Below, in pieces: positions 50,445 to 63,349 of a DNA stretch of 64,000 nt (within the stretch, counting starts at the first letter, position 1; each line of letters opens with the position of its first letter). The notes beneath the pieces are model-generated. The model was not told the DNA's origin. It saw nothing but the letters and a program-made list of their open reading frames with translations, and made no database searches. This DNA comes from Nepenthes gracilis (lineage: Eukaryota > Streptophyta > Magnoliopsida > Caryophyllales > Nepenthaceae), in the NCBI GenBank assembly GCA_033239525.1, contig BSYO01000030.1, positions 13,413,030-13,477,029 of the forward strand, given 5' to 3'. The translations under genes and the position numbers were made by a program.

Positions 50445-51375
50445 ATTCGGATCATATCGAATGTTTGAATTGGTTTCGTTCATTGAGTTTGGATCTTGCA
50501 CACCACTATAACAAATAAGAGATCCGGTGCTGGTGGGATATTTTTTCAACGAAAATATTCCAACACTCAAGTCAGTAAATAGCCTTCGAATAATAAGAAG
50601 GTTAAGGTGAAAATGATGAATAACGAGAAAGGTAAAGAGCGTTTGTGGTTGGGGTTTTACTCTCATTGTGAGAGGTTTTCTATGGCTCGAAAGGAGCTCT
50701 GACTTTTGGCACTATATTCGCAAAGAATGTAGTAACAAAGAGGATTGTTTATTGAAAGTGTGAGAGCTTTGTCGTAGAGAGAGAGAACTTGATGATAAAG
50801 GCAAATACTAATATTCTGAGTGTTTATACCTGAAGCTAAAAGCGTGTCCTAGAATGAGGTCTCCATGGGCTTTTATAAATGAAATGCTAGGCGACCTTCC
50901 TTGGGTAAAAAGGCTTGACTCCCGCACTCTTTTGAGATGGCTTCCTTTCTAGGCGTGGAGCTTTAATGGCGATAACAGCTCCTTGGGTGGATTACATTTC
51001 TTCTGCATTTTGTAATTGTTAGGGTTTGCTACATACAAGGGTGAGAATCTTGCGCTTTCATCACGAGATGTGCACTAAATCTGCTTGGTGAGCTTTACCA
51101 TGGAGATTATCTTTTGAGTGAGCATAAAATTAGGAAAAAAGATCGTTCTTGGGTGGACGGCGTGAACCAAATTAGACTTGGCCTGTGCGGGCCAAATTAG
51201 TGGTTGGCCTACTACTGGGGCTGAAATATTAACTCTCCTTGAACTGGTCATCCGCCTACTTCTGGCATGACTAATTTCCTTAGTCGTTAGAATAGTCCAT
51301 TGACCGCCTCCTGGACTTTCGTGGATTTGGGCTATCTCTCATTCTTGGGCCAGCCCACCATGGACGTACCCATCA
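50445..51375 (-). mobile_element. LTR of family A, left end degraded
   Basis: The right edge reads GTACCCATCA as in the solo LTR ending at 19120. The block GAGTTTGGATCTTGCACACC lies near the left end, as in that copy. No matching 5-bp flanks are visible and the terminal TGATGCG block on the left is lost, so it is a truncated solo LTR. Confidence 0.7.
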
Positions 51376-51415
51376 CAAACTTTACAATATTCTGTCACAG
51401 AGTTTGATTTTCGGT

Positions 51416-51980
51416 CTTGTTCTTCACAGGGATAATTTATAGTCGAATAACACATTTCAATGGCAATTTTTATACCAAATTAATCCAATCTCCCAAAGTA
51501 TAGATAAATATCATTCAAAATTTTAGCGGTTGTGTTGCTCTTTTTTGTCTTACTTATAAATAGTGATACGCTCACCACTGGCTAGTGCAAGTTCCGGTGG
51601 AAAAAATCGGGGAAGGTAATTCAGACAATGGAGCAAATAGAGGTGAAACGGCCGAGGTGCCAGAAATGGCTGAGGTAGGGTAGAAGAGACCGAGGTGAGG
51701 AAGAGAAAAACCAATGTAAGGGAGAGAAGAGATCGAGGTAGGGAGAGAAGAGGTAGGAGAAAAAACAGAGTTTTATTTTGGAGAGTCTTGTTCTTCATTC
51801 ATCGGATAATTTATACAAGAATGAACGGCCCGTATAAACCAAGCAAGTGGCAAAGGAATTTAAACCAAAATGGAAAACAAAACCAATCATCTGCAAGCAA
51901 CATGCGTATAGATAAATATCATTCAAAATTTTAGTCCACTTGGTAGTTGTGAAGCTTTTTTGCCGTCTTACTTATAAATA
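51416..51980. repeat. Direct duplication carrying two TATAAATAG boxes
   Basis: Segments 51416-51565 and 51787-51980 share CTTGTTCTTCA, GGATAATTTATA, TATAGATAAATATCATTC and CTTACTTATAAATAG. The offset varies from 371 to 408, so the copies have indels. The intervening purine-rich sequence (GAGG and GGGAGAGAAGAG words) has no good coding frame. Confidence 0.65.
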
Positions 51981-52363
51981 GCCACTGTATTTATATGTTC
52001 AGTTCAGTTTATGAGTTAAATCTGCTAATCTTCAACCTAACTGAAGATATGAATTAAATAAATAAAACCAAACATGCCGCATTATTTACTAAAATTCCTT
52101 TATAATTATGTAACATAATTAAAAATATTATTATTTCTAATAAACTTGCATCTGATTATACATATTTTGTGATTGAAATTAATTATTCACTTTTGAAAAA
52201 TGTTCTTAAATAAGTTTGAGTTTTCATTCCCCAAAATGTAGTAAACTTATAGAAAGAATACTACCAGTTCAAAATTCTATGGTGATGCCATAATATTTTA
52301 TCCCGATTTTCCCACCATATGCATTTACTAGCTATCATACTATACACATTTTTACTCCTAATG

Positions 52364-55154
52364 CTAATAGCCGGCGGACGGCTGTCCAGCATGAACTAGA
52401 GTTACTTTCGGGGATGAGCTAGTGGCAGGAGGAGCGGCGGCAGCGGCAACCACAGCTGGTCTCATACGGGTGGAAGCGGCACTGATGCTCTCACACCGGG
52501 GGCACATGGTAAGAGTAGAAGCAGGGAGTGAATGGCGGCTGTGAGGTGACAGGACGGTGGGTGGCGCAACCTTCATCGCCCTCAGCTCTTCCACTTCCCG
52601 GTGCAGCCGACGGTTCTGCTCCGTCAGCGACCTAAACCATCTCTGTAAGTACTCGAATTCCAGCCCCATTTGCTTCATCTTGCTCCTGTTTCATAAATTA
52701 TACTGTAAATAGAATTAACGAGGACCATCGAAGATAAAGCCAGTATAACATGACATACTTTACCTATCTATTTATTTTTATATAAACCTATTCATATAAA
52801 TTAATAAATAAAATATCACCAAATTTAAGGATATCCTAAAAAAATTATATTATCCATACATTTATCTATATTAAAATTATTAAAAATAAATATTGATTTT
52901 ACTTTAAAAAAAAAATTCTCTCTCACATCTATCTCAATACCAATTTCAATAATTTTAAATATATGAATATTATTTATCATCCCTAAATATTTCTCACGAA
53001 AATAATATATTTATTATGAAGTCCAAGCAATTGCAAATATCAATAATGGATATGTCATCAAGACCCGATGAACTATCCCGTCTTGCTTCAAGTATTTCCA
53101 ACTGCTTCCTTTTAATTATTAAATTAAAATTTAATAGCTATAAGTTAAAATAAAAATAATTTATTACTATTTTTATTTTTTAAAATGTGAACACGTATTA
53201 GATATTAAGCTAAGACAATTTAAAAAAAAACTATTTAGAAAGTATTTTTTAAGATTTATATCTCATCCATTTGATTTTTTGTCTAATAAGTAAGATGAGA
53301 GTTGAAGGAGCTGCTACGCATTGAGGTTTTCATCTAGCACAAATTAATGACTTTTAGATTTAAATGGTATTAAGAGACAACTTTAAATCATTTTCAAATG
53401 ACACAATATCTCATCTTTTAATATACACTAATAGGTTCACACAATAATCAATAATAGATGGATAAATAAACCTTATTTTATCTAAAAGTCTTTGGTTTAA
53501 TCTCAAAAAGAAAGACCATGTCAAAATAAATTTATTTTAGGGATACTTACCTACCTATAATTACTTAAATAATTTCGACATATGATTTTTGATACATAAT
53601 AGTTTTCCAGTAGGGAAGCCCTGGTGTCCTAGGTTAAGGGGAGGTCGTGTTTAAACTAATAAGGGCCTCACTTTCCTATGGAGGCAGGTTGTTACAGGCA
53701 CTAGTTAGGGGAAGAGGCTATCTCAAAAGGCACACTTGATAGATAGGAAGAAGAGCCTCCTAACCTTGTAGCTGATGGTTTTACCAAGAGCTCTCCGATG
53801 TGGGATCTTTGCAACATTAGACCCCACTTCAACAACCGACATCCTCAACGGCTCTCACTCTGAGATTTTTTCGATCAACTCCTTTTCAGGTAACCCTTTA
53901 TGAAAATATTCAGTGTTTTAATGAGAGCACCAAATGTCATAAGTATAAATCATGAGGAGAGCCCATTGTAAATGGCGCATCTGATAGGAGGAAGAATCTT
54001 CTAACTTATAAACTGATTGTTTTGCCACGAGTTTTCCGACGTGAGACCCTTGCAACACAGGTACACATGGAGCAATACTTAGCTACGACCACAAGTAGTC
54101 CAACCTGCCGGAGGTGGTGATATAGGAACTATTCAATAATAAATGTTATGACCCATTAGCAAAGAAATAAAATCCTCACTAAATTTATAGATACCCTTGC
54201 AAGATACGTAAATTGTTTAATTAAAGAAACAAAAAGTGACTACTCCTTTTGAGTACAACGACCCCCATGCAAATTATTGTGAAATTCACTATATACTGTG
54301 ATCCAAATTTATTTTGTGTTATTAGTCTCTTTAAACACCCAACACAAAGAATTTACAAGTGCAACTTAACGTAAATTTTGAATAAAGTTTATTAATAGTA
54401 TATAGTTTTGTTATATTTTTAGATTAATCAATATTATTATATATATATATATATATATTTTGCAGCTACACTCAGATATGAAAGAATTTCAGTAACTCAA
54501 TTTGTAATTGTTTTTCCTTATAATCCTATTTCAAAACTAATAAAAATATATATTTTTTTTTCTTTTGACATGGTTTTTTATTTTCCTTTGACAAATTGTC
54601 ACATAAATAGAACAACATACCCTGTAATTATTTTATTTTTTCTAATTCTCATATCCATAATAAGATAAAGCAATCATAGTCATCGAATACCAGTTTTGAT
54701 TCGTTGTAGCTCTTCGCAAATTACGTATAAGCATAAATCAAAATTTAAAAATAAAAGTGAGATCTAGGGAGAATCATATACGCACAATCAATATCAAAGC
54801 ACCACGGAAGAAAAAATACATATATTATAATGATACATATGAGTTTATATGATTGAACAAAAAGAAAACAAGCATAAAATGAAGGACAGAATAATCAGTT
54901 CTCATAAGAAATGAGGAAAAAAGAACGTAATGTGCATATGGACGGAGTAGTACGTACCTGGCCCTGCGGTTTTGGAACCAGACCTCAACCTGCCGTGGTT
55001 TCAGCTTCAATTGCGCTGCTAGAACCTCCTTTTGTTTCTTCTCCCCAATAAAACGATCAGAAAAAAAAATTAATTTAGGAACCTCAAACAAAAAATATAT
55101 ATATTTATTTTTTTCTAGAGAGAGTGAAAAAATCAAGTGTAATTAATTAATGTT

Positions 55155-55193
<39 letters not shown>

Positions 55194-55895
55194 AGATGAT
55201 GATGGTGAAGGGGAGAAAAAAAGAGAGGGAATGGTGTCGACTGGATTCAAGGAGTGGTTGAGTCTGAAGCTGTCTTCAAGCAGGCGTGACTGCTCTTTTG
55301 AAAGCCGTAGCTTTTTGGGAGGCGGCCCTCCTCTTCCTCCTCCTCCTCCACCGCCATTGCTGTTTTCTTCATCCTCTTCCACGCTTCCGTTTGACATCAT
55401 CGTCATCCATTCTTCCGCTCCCTCAGCTGGCACTCGATTTATGTCCAGATTTCTCATCCCACCTAATCATCAACCTCATGTTATTTTTTATGCACAAACG
55501 GTAGATTATCTCTGATTTGTTGGTTACGAATTTCATAACTACTTAACATATAACACCTCTTAAGGCTGCCTACCATTCTCCACGAAATAGCAAATAGAGC
55601 TCGTATATTAATCATATCAACGACCGATCACGCATTACACCATGATAACTCTGTGTTAGTGACGTTCTCAAGAAGTTCATAAATCCCAAAACAGTTTTTT
55701 TTTTTTCCTCTAGCTGGCCATGCAAGTGTTATCGTTTCTTCTTGAAGCCCTAAATATGGGGATTAAAAAAGACCAAAAAAGGAAGAAGAAAATCTAGAGT
55801 TGCTTACCAGATGAAGAAACAGAAGAGGAAGAATGGAAGCCAGGCACCGAAATGGTCAAGTCCAAGCATGAAGAGCTTGTGGGCACGACAGCCAT
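52364..55895 (-). CDS. ATHB17: HD-Zip class II transcription factor, ATHB17-like, four exons
   Basis: A nuclear DNA-binding protein of 236 aa. The exons I resolve on the minus strand are 55895-55808, 55462-55242, 55037-54958 and 52685-52364; phases are 1, 0, 2 and the total is 711 bases including stop. Exon 1 encodes [20 protein letters not shown], whose LDLTI is an EAR-type repression motif. An acidic, Gly-rich linker (to about residue 78) precedes the homeodomain (about 76-133, with helix 3 [12 protein letters not shown]). The leucine zipper follows directly with Leu143, 150, 157 and 164. The CPxCE redox motif is CPRCE at 191-195. The [17 protein letters not shown] and [11 protein letters not shown] blocks match the ATHB17/18 branch. 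Class II factors generally repress transcription and act in shade and growth responses. The exon 2 donor (CCA then GTCGAC) is weak. Intron 3 is about 2.3 kb. Confidence 0.92.
53600..54120. repeat. Repeat inside intron 3 of the HD-Zip gene, two diverged copies of a 120-bp unit
   Basis: Unit 1 (about 53700-53815) and unit 2 (about 53940-54060) share GATAG...GAAGA, TTCTAACTT-like, TGATGGTTTT(A/G)CCA and CTCCGATGTGGGAT-like words followed by CTTTGCAACA. The offset is about 242. The word GATGTGGGA next to GCAACA is common in small plant LTR elements, so a TRIM-type element is possible but not proven. Confidence 0.45.
55161..55189. repeat. (GA)n microsatellite in HD-Zip intron 2
   Basis: A pure GA tract (CT on the coding strand) about 50 bases inside intron 2 after the weak donor. 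Confidence 0.95.
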
Positions 55896-55964
55896 GGAAT
55901 AGACAGATATAGAGAGGGAAAGACAGCGAGAGAGATGAGGAAGGACGGAAGAAAAGGGAGACTG

Positions 55965-55974
55965 TAATATATAT
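55965..55974 (-). promoter_or_regulatory. TATA box of the HD-Zip gene
   Basis: On the minus strand ATATATATTAC lies about 70 bases before the ATG at 55895, followed by a CT-rich leader. This fits a plant core promoter with a short 5' UTR. There is no experimental support. Confidence 0.5.
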
Positions 55975-58659
55975 GGCCGCAGGCAGGAGACAAGAAGGTC
56001 GGAGCCAGAAAGAGAAAAGGGAAAATGGACAAAGGTTGGGAAAAAAACAAAGGATCGATGTTCAAATAATTAAGACAATGGGGAAATAATTAACAATTAC
56101 TAATAAATAAATGAGTTAAATGAAAAAAAAAAAAAAACAGTAGAGTTAAGTGGTCAAGGGTTTGGGCTTTAATTAATTGAACGAGTTTGGCCACGTCTTT
56201 ATTTCAACTGTGGTCATAGGTCAATGATTCTCACACCGTCGGATTTAGAACACGTGTACAGCCGATTCATCCCTTTGGGTTTTGGGGAAGAATAACGGGT
56301 CGGATTTTAGCTGATGGGCCTGTCGGGTCGGAGGGGAGCTTCTTTAGACTAATTACTTTTATAGATTATAGCATTCATAATTATATTTTAAATTATTTTT
56401 TTAGAAGATTGGATGGGTTGATTTCTTTTCATTCACAATAACTATATCATTGATAAAAAGAATAATTAGTAATTAATTTGAATAAATATAATGGTATGTG
56501 ATTTACAGAAAGAAAATAATTATCCTAGCTTTTAATATTATTTTTATACCTTAAATAGATTTGATAAAACAAAAAAAAAATTATATACCTTAAATAAGAC
56601 GAAGTTTACTCTAATATTATATATATATATATTATATATATATATTATCATAAATTTTATTTTTATGATAAAAACTATTATTTTAAAATAAATTACAGAT
56701 ATTTTTTTGTTTGAAAAATATTTTGTTTAAAAATGAATATAGATGAATTTTTTAAAAATGAATTATTTAAAAAATGAAATGTTTTATCTTATGCAAAATA
56801 CCACATTTACAATTGCTTTGCTTTAATTGTGAACACTTAATTACGGTTTAGTCCTTCACTAATTACCATGACGCAAATCCACAAGAAAAAAAAATAAACG
56901 AAAATATTTATTTAAAAAAAAAGAAAAAAGAAAAAAAAAAAAAGGTAGGTGAAGCGCAGTATATGTTGACAGTTTTAGATCAAAAAGGCAACTAATGGCA
57001 AGTTTGTACGAAGAGAATTGTAACGCCTCCTTTTACATAAATGCTATCAAGAAGAATCGTACGACACTTGCCTTGGGATCGATGTTTAAGTCAAGAACTA
57101 AAAGCTGAATACATTATTTAATACATTGTTGGTATTATTTTCTTTAAAATAATTAATAATTTTTACATAAATATTTTTTTAAAAAATAATATAAAATCTT
57201 AATTACCTACTGAAACTAGTTTTTTGTGACAAATAATTAGCTCTGTTCCACGACCATCACGTTACATGAAATCTAAAGAATTTTAACCTTTCTTAACAAT
57301 AATAAGAAATATTATTAGTCTTTAATAAGAATTAAATAGCTTTAATCTTTTCAACCTGGTCTAAATACAATAGTTAATAACTATTTAATATTATATGATG
57401 AAATATTTTATCTCAAAAGATGAAAAAGTATCCCCATTTTTCTCTTAATTTCTCTATGTGAAAAGATTATTAGATCTTAATGGCAGTCATTGGCAGCAGG
57501 ATTGCTTTTCTTCTGAATAATAATCATTAACGTACTGCCCCCTGATTCAAACTAAATGGCTGGCATATCGACTTGATCTATTCATTGCATGCTTTGATTT
57601 TTCTATTTATAAATCAATCGTAATTAAATTTTGAACAATTTCATCTGCATTAATATATATATATATAGTATCGTAAAATATGCTTTAATTAATATTAAAT
57701 TATCTTGAATAAGTAAAGTATTATAACTTTATTCATATTAATGACTCAACGCAAAAACAAATACGTAAACGAATATTATATTGCCAAAAAAATCAAACAA
57801 TACCCTGAACAATTTAAATTCATGCAATTAAGATCGCAAACACTCTAGGCTGCGGAAAACGTTAGACGAGGGCCCACAGCTTTCTTTTTATTTGCAGAAA
57901 ACGGGATAAAAATCCAGGTGGTCTAGTACGAGCAGAATTTAAATTTTGCTTGATTTCGTATCATTCATTTTAATTTGAAATATAGAGTTAAATTTAGACT
58001 AAAAATAAGATAATCAACACTCAATCAATCGTTACGGATTCATATTTAATATGTGTTTCAGCCTAGTAAGTTCAATACCTCTAATTTCACATTTTTGTAT
58101 TAATTAACTCTATAACATTTCATCAAATAAATTTAATGCAAAAAAAAAAAAAATATTCCTACTAAAATTTAACATAATAGTAGGGATAGCTCGGTATTCA
58201 AAGATTCAACTATATATAAAATATAAAAAATGATCAAACTATTTTGAATCTATTATATTTATTATTTTACATTATGTGATAGATTGTAATTGTATATTCA
58301 TTAAATCATATAATAATATTAATTTATATAATGACAACCCTATTAATATAAATTCAAGTTTTTTTATTAGTTTTACACAGTACATATTAATTATCTTTTT
58401 AGCATTTATTAATTTTTCAATACTCTAATCCTTCGTAGAAAGTAAAAAAATTTATATATTTTGACCAATTCAATATAAAAAATAGGGTTAAATTATCTTA
58501 TACATTTAGGTATTTTTTATCTGCCTAATTGTATCAATTTTAGATATCAACATCCTTCAAGATTAATATTATATGATTACTCATAAATTACCTTTTAAGC
58601 ATTTTTAAAAATATTTTAAATAAAATATTTTAAATATGATCACGTATGATTATTTCTCT
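55975..58659. other. AT-rich upstream region of the HD-Zip gene
   Basis: Contains poly-A runs (56128, 56890-56943) and TA runs near 56620. A GC-richer promoter-proximal segment lies at 56150-56345. No gene is supported. Confidence 0.5.
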
Positions 58660-58920
58660 TCAACTATAAAAGGCCTTCAACAAGCATTTCGTTGAGCAGT
58701 TGGGAAGACGGCGTTGAGATTGGGAGCTCCGAAGTAGTAAATCGTGTACGGCCAGCTGAAGACTAACCATTTTTAGTACCTCAAGAGAAGCTTCCTTCTT
58801 AAATTGCCTGTCAGTTTTCTCCCGATTCCAGTTTTCCGTACTCGCAGCGCTTCGAATCCCAATAAATCACTCGCTACCTGTGCAAGAGCACAGGATAGAT
58901 TCATCTAACGGCTAGATCAC
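58660..58920 (+). other. GC-richer island after a TATAAAAGG box, non-coding in appearance
   Basis: CTATAAAAGGCC at about 58665 is a strong TATA match inside AT-rich DNA. The next 250 bases have balanced composition, with no long frame on either strand. It could be a promoter plus first exon of a lost or non-coding transcript, or a repeat fragment. Confidence 0.3.
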
Positions 58921-59329
58921 TCCTCATAATATTTTTTTTTTATTTTTTTTATTTTTGGCTAATTTATTCAGTCCAACGTATGTTAGATAAGAGCATCTAC
59001 ATTTTTTGGAAATATAAACGTAAGTTATTTCTAAAAACTAACAATATCTAATAATAAAAAATATACATTTTATAAGATCAGATGAATATTGAGATTAGAA
59101 CTACTCTCACTGCCCTTGGCTTTGGTCCGTCGCCGGCCAACTACTTATAGCATTTCGACTATTTATCTTTTGATGGAATACTTCTTCTATTATAGATCAT
59201 ATGTTATAAATTTTATTTATATTTTATTAAATTTTATGCTTTTTTAATCTTATATATCTATTTTTTAATTATTTGTTTAATCAATATATATTTATATTTA
59301 ATTGTTATTGTGTTCGTTGTAACACCTTA

Positions 59330-60012
59330 AGTTTTAAATTTTCAATTATAATAAATCAATCATATTAAAGTATCAAGCATTTGCAGTATAATAATGGCCA
59401 ATATTACTATCACGACCCCGGTTCTCAACAACTTAAACATATAAATTATAATAAATACTTAATCTGAACTCGTAACAAGATACTGTAACAAAAAGTGATA
59501 GACAATTTCATTAATATAAAACAATAGTCCAAGATCCAAATCTGTGTCCAAAATAAATTATCTTCTGATCAATAAATATTCAAAAGTAATGAAAATAATC
59601 TTTAATCAAAATACCAATATACCAATAACACAAAACTGTAATCATGTTAAGGCCATCAGCCATTAATGTCTTACGGCTTAAAAAGCTAACTGATTGCTTG
59701 AAATTACATCAATATAGCAATCAAAATAGAACTTAAGACCAATCTTCCAAAATTGCCTGTCCTTAATCTTACAATATATCTGAATTTGCTAATTTAAAAA
59801 GGTCAGCAAAAGATGATAAGATTGAGTTTGATGCTCAGTAAATATATATAATTTAAATATATATAATATTTATAAATAAAATATATCAAAGGACAATAAT
59901 AATAATAATCAAATGATAAAATAGTAAAAATGATACAATGCTGAAAAAAAATATTTAGAAATATATAAACTAAGGATCGATAATAATTTTATCAATAAAA
60001 AATAATTACTAA
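59330..60012 (-). mobile_element. LTR-like remnant upstream of element 2
   Basis: Contains GTAACACCTTAAG near 59339, CACGACCCCGG near 59412 and, on the minus strand, TTTACTGAGCATCAAACTC near 59825. Words of these kinds occur near the ends of chromovirus LTRs. No boundaries or target duplication are seen, so this is tentative. Confidence 0.3.
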
Positions 60013-60886
60013 TGATGGGTACGCCTGTAATGGGTTGGCTCAAGAAGGAGAAGAGATCCAAATCCATAACAGTCGCTTTGCATCTGGACGGTCAACGCTA
60101 GCCGTTGACTAGAAGTATGACCAGTTGGCCGTTTGAAGACCAGGCCTCAAGTGGGTCAAGCCAAGTTTAGCCCACACGTCTGTCCTCGACCAGCAACGGT
60201 CTTTTTCTCTAGTTTCGCGCTCTCCACAAAAGACAATCTTTATTGTAACGGTTATCAATAGTTTCAATGCGCATCCCAGAAGGAAGGCGCAATAATCATT
60301 TCCCTGTTTGTTAGAAATCCTAACGGTTACAGAATATAGAAGGAAAGCAATCAATCCAGCGACTTTTATTACCATAAGGGCTCCACGCCAGAAAAGATAG
60401 CGATCCAAGTAGAGCGCGAGAATCGAACCATTCTATACAAGGAAGGTGTCACAGCACAACGGTTATAAAAAGCCATGGAGTTCTCACACCAAGGCATGCT
60501 CTCTTTTGCCCATAAAAAGCTCTTTGCTGAAAAACTCGCATGCTTTCAGAAGATAAATGCTCTCTCACTTTTTGCCGCTACGTTCCCAGCAAACACAGTG
60601 CTTAGAGCTAACGTTCCTCACGACCACTAAAACCTCTCTCAACGAGAGCACTATTCCATCACAAACACTTTCTGCATTCTCCGTGCATACTTTACTTTCA
60701 CCTTCTTAATTTGAAGGCTGTATGTTGACTTGAATGTCAGAGTATTTTCGGTGAGATAATCTTCCGCCATCACCTGACCTATTGTTCATAGTTGTGGGGT
60801 GTAGGATCTAGATTCAGTAAACAGAGTCGCACTCAAACGATCGAATTGACCAAAATATGTTCAAAAGTTGGATTCGGGATGCATCA
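60013..60886 (+). repeat. 5' LTR of Tat element 2
   Basis: Runs from TGATGGGTACGCC to GGGATGCATCA. GGTCAACGC/CGTTGAC lies at 60088-60110 and TATAAAA near 60465, followed by GCCATGGAGTTCTCACACC as in element 1. It is 874 bp, shorter than the solo copies, with deletions in U3. Confidence 0.85.
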
Positions 60887-60976
60887 TTAGCGCGTTCTAT
60901 GAAAAACTTACGAAAAGACTACCACTTTTCACAACAGCTTCCCTGTTTAATTCCACAATCAATTTAATCCTTTAAA

Positions 60977-62120
60977 ATGGTGAACACCAGAGCGTAAGCT
61001 AGCAGTCCCGCGAGAGACGCGGCCACACCCAACCAGGACCACTCTGCTAGTAACCTAATCAATGGAGTACCCGCCCAATTTTTTCAAAACCTGACGGAAT
61101 AAATAGTAACATGAATTAAACGCTTCAGATGCTCTGGGCGTGCTAGGAAAATACGAAGTAGGGGCTCCACCCATGACAGTCCCTGCTCCGGTTTCTAGGA
61201 GAGGAGGGTAGAAGAAGAAGAAGCCATCCAAGAGGACCGAGAAATTAGGCAACACTCAAGCTCCAAAGGCCTCACACGCCCAGAGTCGTCCAAGGCTCGA
61301 AAGACATTTGGATAGCAGAACTTTGGAGGAGAATCCAGAGCAAACAAATCCCCGATATTCTCTGCCGGAGACCAGGCATTAGGCTCAGGAGGGAGCTTAC
61401 GGGATCGTTAGATCCACTGGTGACAGTAGCCGACCGACTACTCGCCACGACAGAGAAAGGACGAAATTGAGAACCTACCTCAACTTCAAAAGAATTGGCA
61501 ACGCCACCCGCACAGGTTTTAGGGTAGAGAAGATCTTGAAATGCGTGTTCAAGGATGATGAACACATTGCAGATTTGGATAGATCTCCCTTCACGGCGGA
61601 GATCTTAAACCGTTCTATGCCGACCAAGTTCAAGATACCAACTCTTGACTCTTACGATGGGAGTGCTAATTCCATGGATTACCTTGATCATTTCCGCACC
61701 CATCTGAGTCTACAAAGGTTGGAGGACGCAGCCATGTGCCATTGCTTCCCTCTTACGTTGAAGGGAAACGTCTGCATCTAGTTCCATCATCTCCCATCTG
61801 ATTCGATCTAGAGTTTTCGAGAGTTTACTGACTTCTTCTTGGCATAATATGCCTCCAACTACCAGAAAAAAGAAGCAGCCTTGGCACCTCTCCCATATCA
61901 AGCAGAAATAGGGAGAAAATTTATTTCTGGATCACTTCGGTTGAGGAATCCTTAAAAGAGATGAAATTTGACAATTTCATCTCTGCTTTAACGCATGGAA
62001 ACTTCTTTAGGCACCTGGCACATAAGAATTTACAGACCTTTTAGGAGGTAAAATCTATCACCAGGGCCTACGCTGCAGTAGAAGAAACCAATGAGGCTAA
62101 GCATCCCGAGCGGACCGAAT
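60977..62120 (+). pseudogene. gag: gag of Tat element 2
   Basis: The start MVNTRA at 60977 is followed by a stop at the codon where element 1 has Gln. The gag core is readable at about 61467-61781: KIPTLDSYDGSANSMDYLDHF, then RLEDAAMCHCFPLTLKGN. The next part (FTDFFLA, YASNYQKK...) continues with stops up to the SIPSGPNSLAF region. It serves as a reference for how element 1 gag was arranged before its duplications. Confidence 0.75.
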
Positions 62121-62599
62121 AGCCTCGCTTTCTGGGAGGAGGAAGAGGAAGCAAACGATGGCGGTGCTCATAAAAAACACCACGGGATCGAAGCATTTCT
62201 TTAAGGTGATCACTGACACCCTTACCGACACGTGCTCTGACGTCCTTATATAGATCAGTGGGAAGAAACTCTTTAAGTAGCCAAAACCACTTAAGAAAGT
62301 AGAGAGAGAAAATCCAGCCAAATATTGTGATTTTCATCGATCTTTTGGACACTCCATAGAAGATTGCAAGACGCTTCAGTGGGAGATCAATGAGCTCATC
62401 CGGAGGGGCCACCTCATCAGGTTGGTTAGGAACCCTAGATAGAGCTTTGGCACCTCTGACGGGGAAGAGCTAGAGACTTCCCAGTCTCGGAATCAGGTCG
62501 CGGTTAGAGTCGTCAACATGATCACAATTTGACCGGCCAAGACCCCAACGAATCACAAAGAGCAACAGACGGGGCAGAAGAAGCAGCACACTAAAGACA

Positions 62600-63070
62600 G
62601 TGTCATTAGTTTTAGTAATAATGATATGGAACATGTAATTTCTCCCATACAGATCCCCTTATTGTATCCGCACTCGTTTCGGACGGTAGAATCGACTACC
62701 AACTAAAGCGAATCTTCATTGATAATGAAAGTTCATGTGATTTTTTTTACCTTGATACGTATTTTAAATTAGGTTTAAAAAAGTCTGTTGAAACCTGCTG
62801 AAGGCCTGCTTTATGGCCTTGACAACGAACCAGTGGCCGTCCAAGGAGCAATCCAGTTGGAGGTCACCTGGACACGTACCCAAGAATGGTGAGTTGTATA
62901 CTCACCTTCTTGGTCGTTAACCAGCCCTCCGTGTACAACGCTATGCTAGGTTTCCCGTGCCTAACAGCATTCGGAGTCATCACGTCAATGTCGCATCTAA
63001 AGATGAAGTTCTCGATAGCCAGTAGTATAGACAAAGTGCTGGGTGACCAAATCATTGGGCAGACATGTTA
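62600..63070 (+). pseudogene. Protease domain of element 2, broken
   Basis: The active-site region reads RIFIDNESS, with D-N-E at 62721-62729 in place of the usual D-N-G, exactly as in element 1. Downstream, EGLLYGLDNEPVAVQGAIQLE and then, after a frameshift, FLVVNQPSVYNAMLGFPCL and HLKMKFS match the end of Tat proteases. Confidence 0.65.
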
Positions 63071-63349
63071 TAAGTCCCAGATCGCACCGAGTGGCAGCAC
63101 CAAGATGGTAGGAGAACTTAACCATCGAGACAAAGCAATTCTATAGCAAGTACAGTTTGGTGAGGCTATCAATCGAATCCAATCGAATCCAAAAGACCCG
63201 GAGAGGCGCGTGCTAATCGGAGGCTCACTCACTGGGACACTACGCGACGAGCTAATCACGTCTTCTTGTGAACTCCTGCTGACATGCCTAAGATTCTTGC
63301 CGGAGTAATGGTCCATAAATTGGGCCTTGATCTCAACCGCAAGCCTATC

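Noticed and set aside
51550..51934. Opposing frames of about 80 codons near the duplicated TATA segment
   Set aside because: They translate purine-rich GGGAGAGAAG runs into Arg-rich or Leu/Ser-rich repeats and are low-complexity artefacts.
35001..60886. The LTRs at 35001 and 60013 as the two ends of one 25 kb element
   Set aside because: Each is followed by its own primer-binding site, gag and pol, and a host HD-Zip gene lies between, so they are two separate elements.
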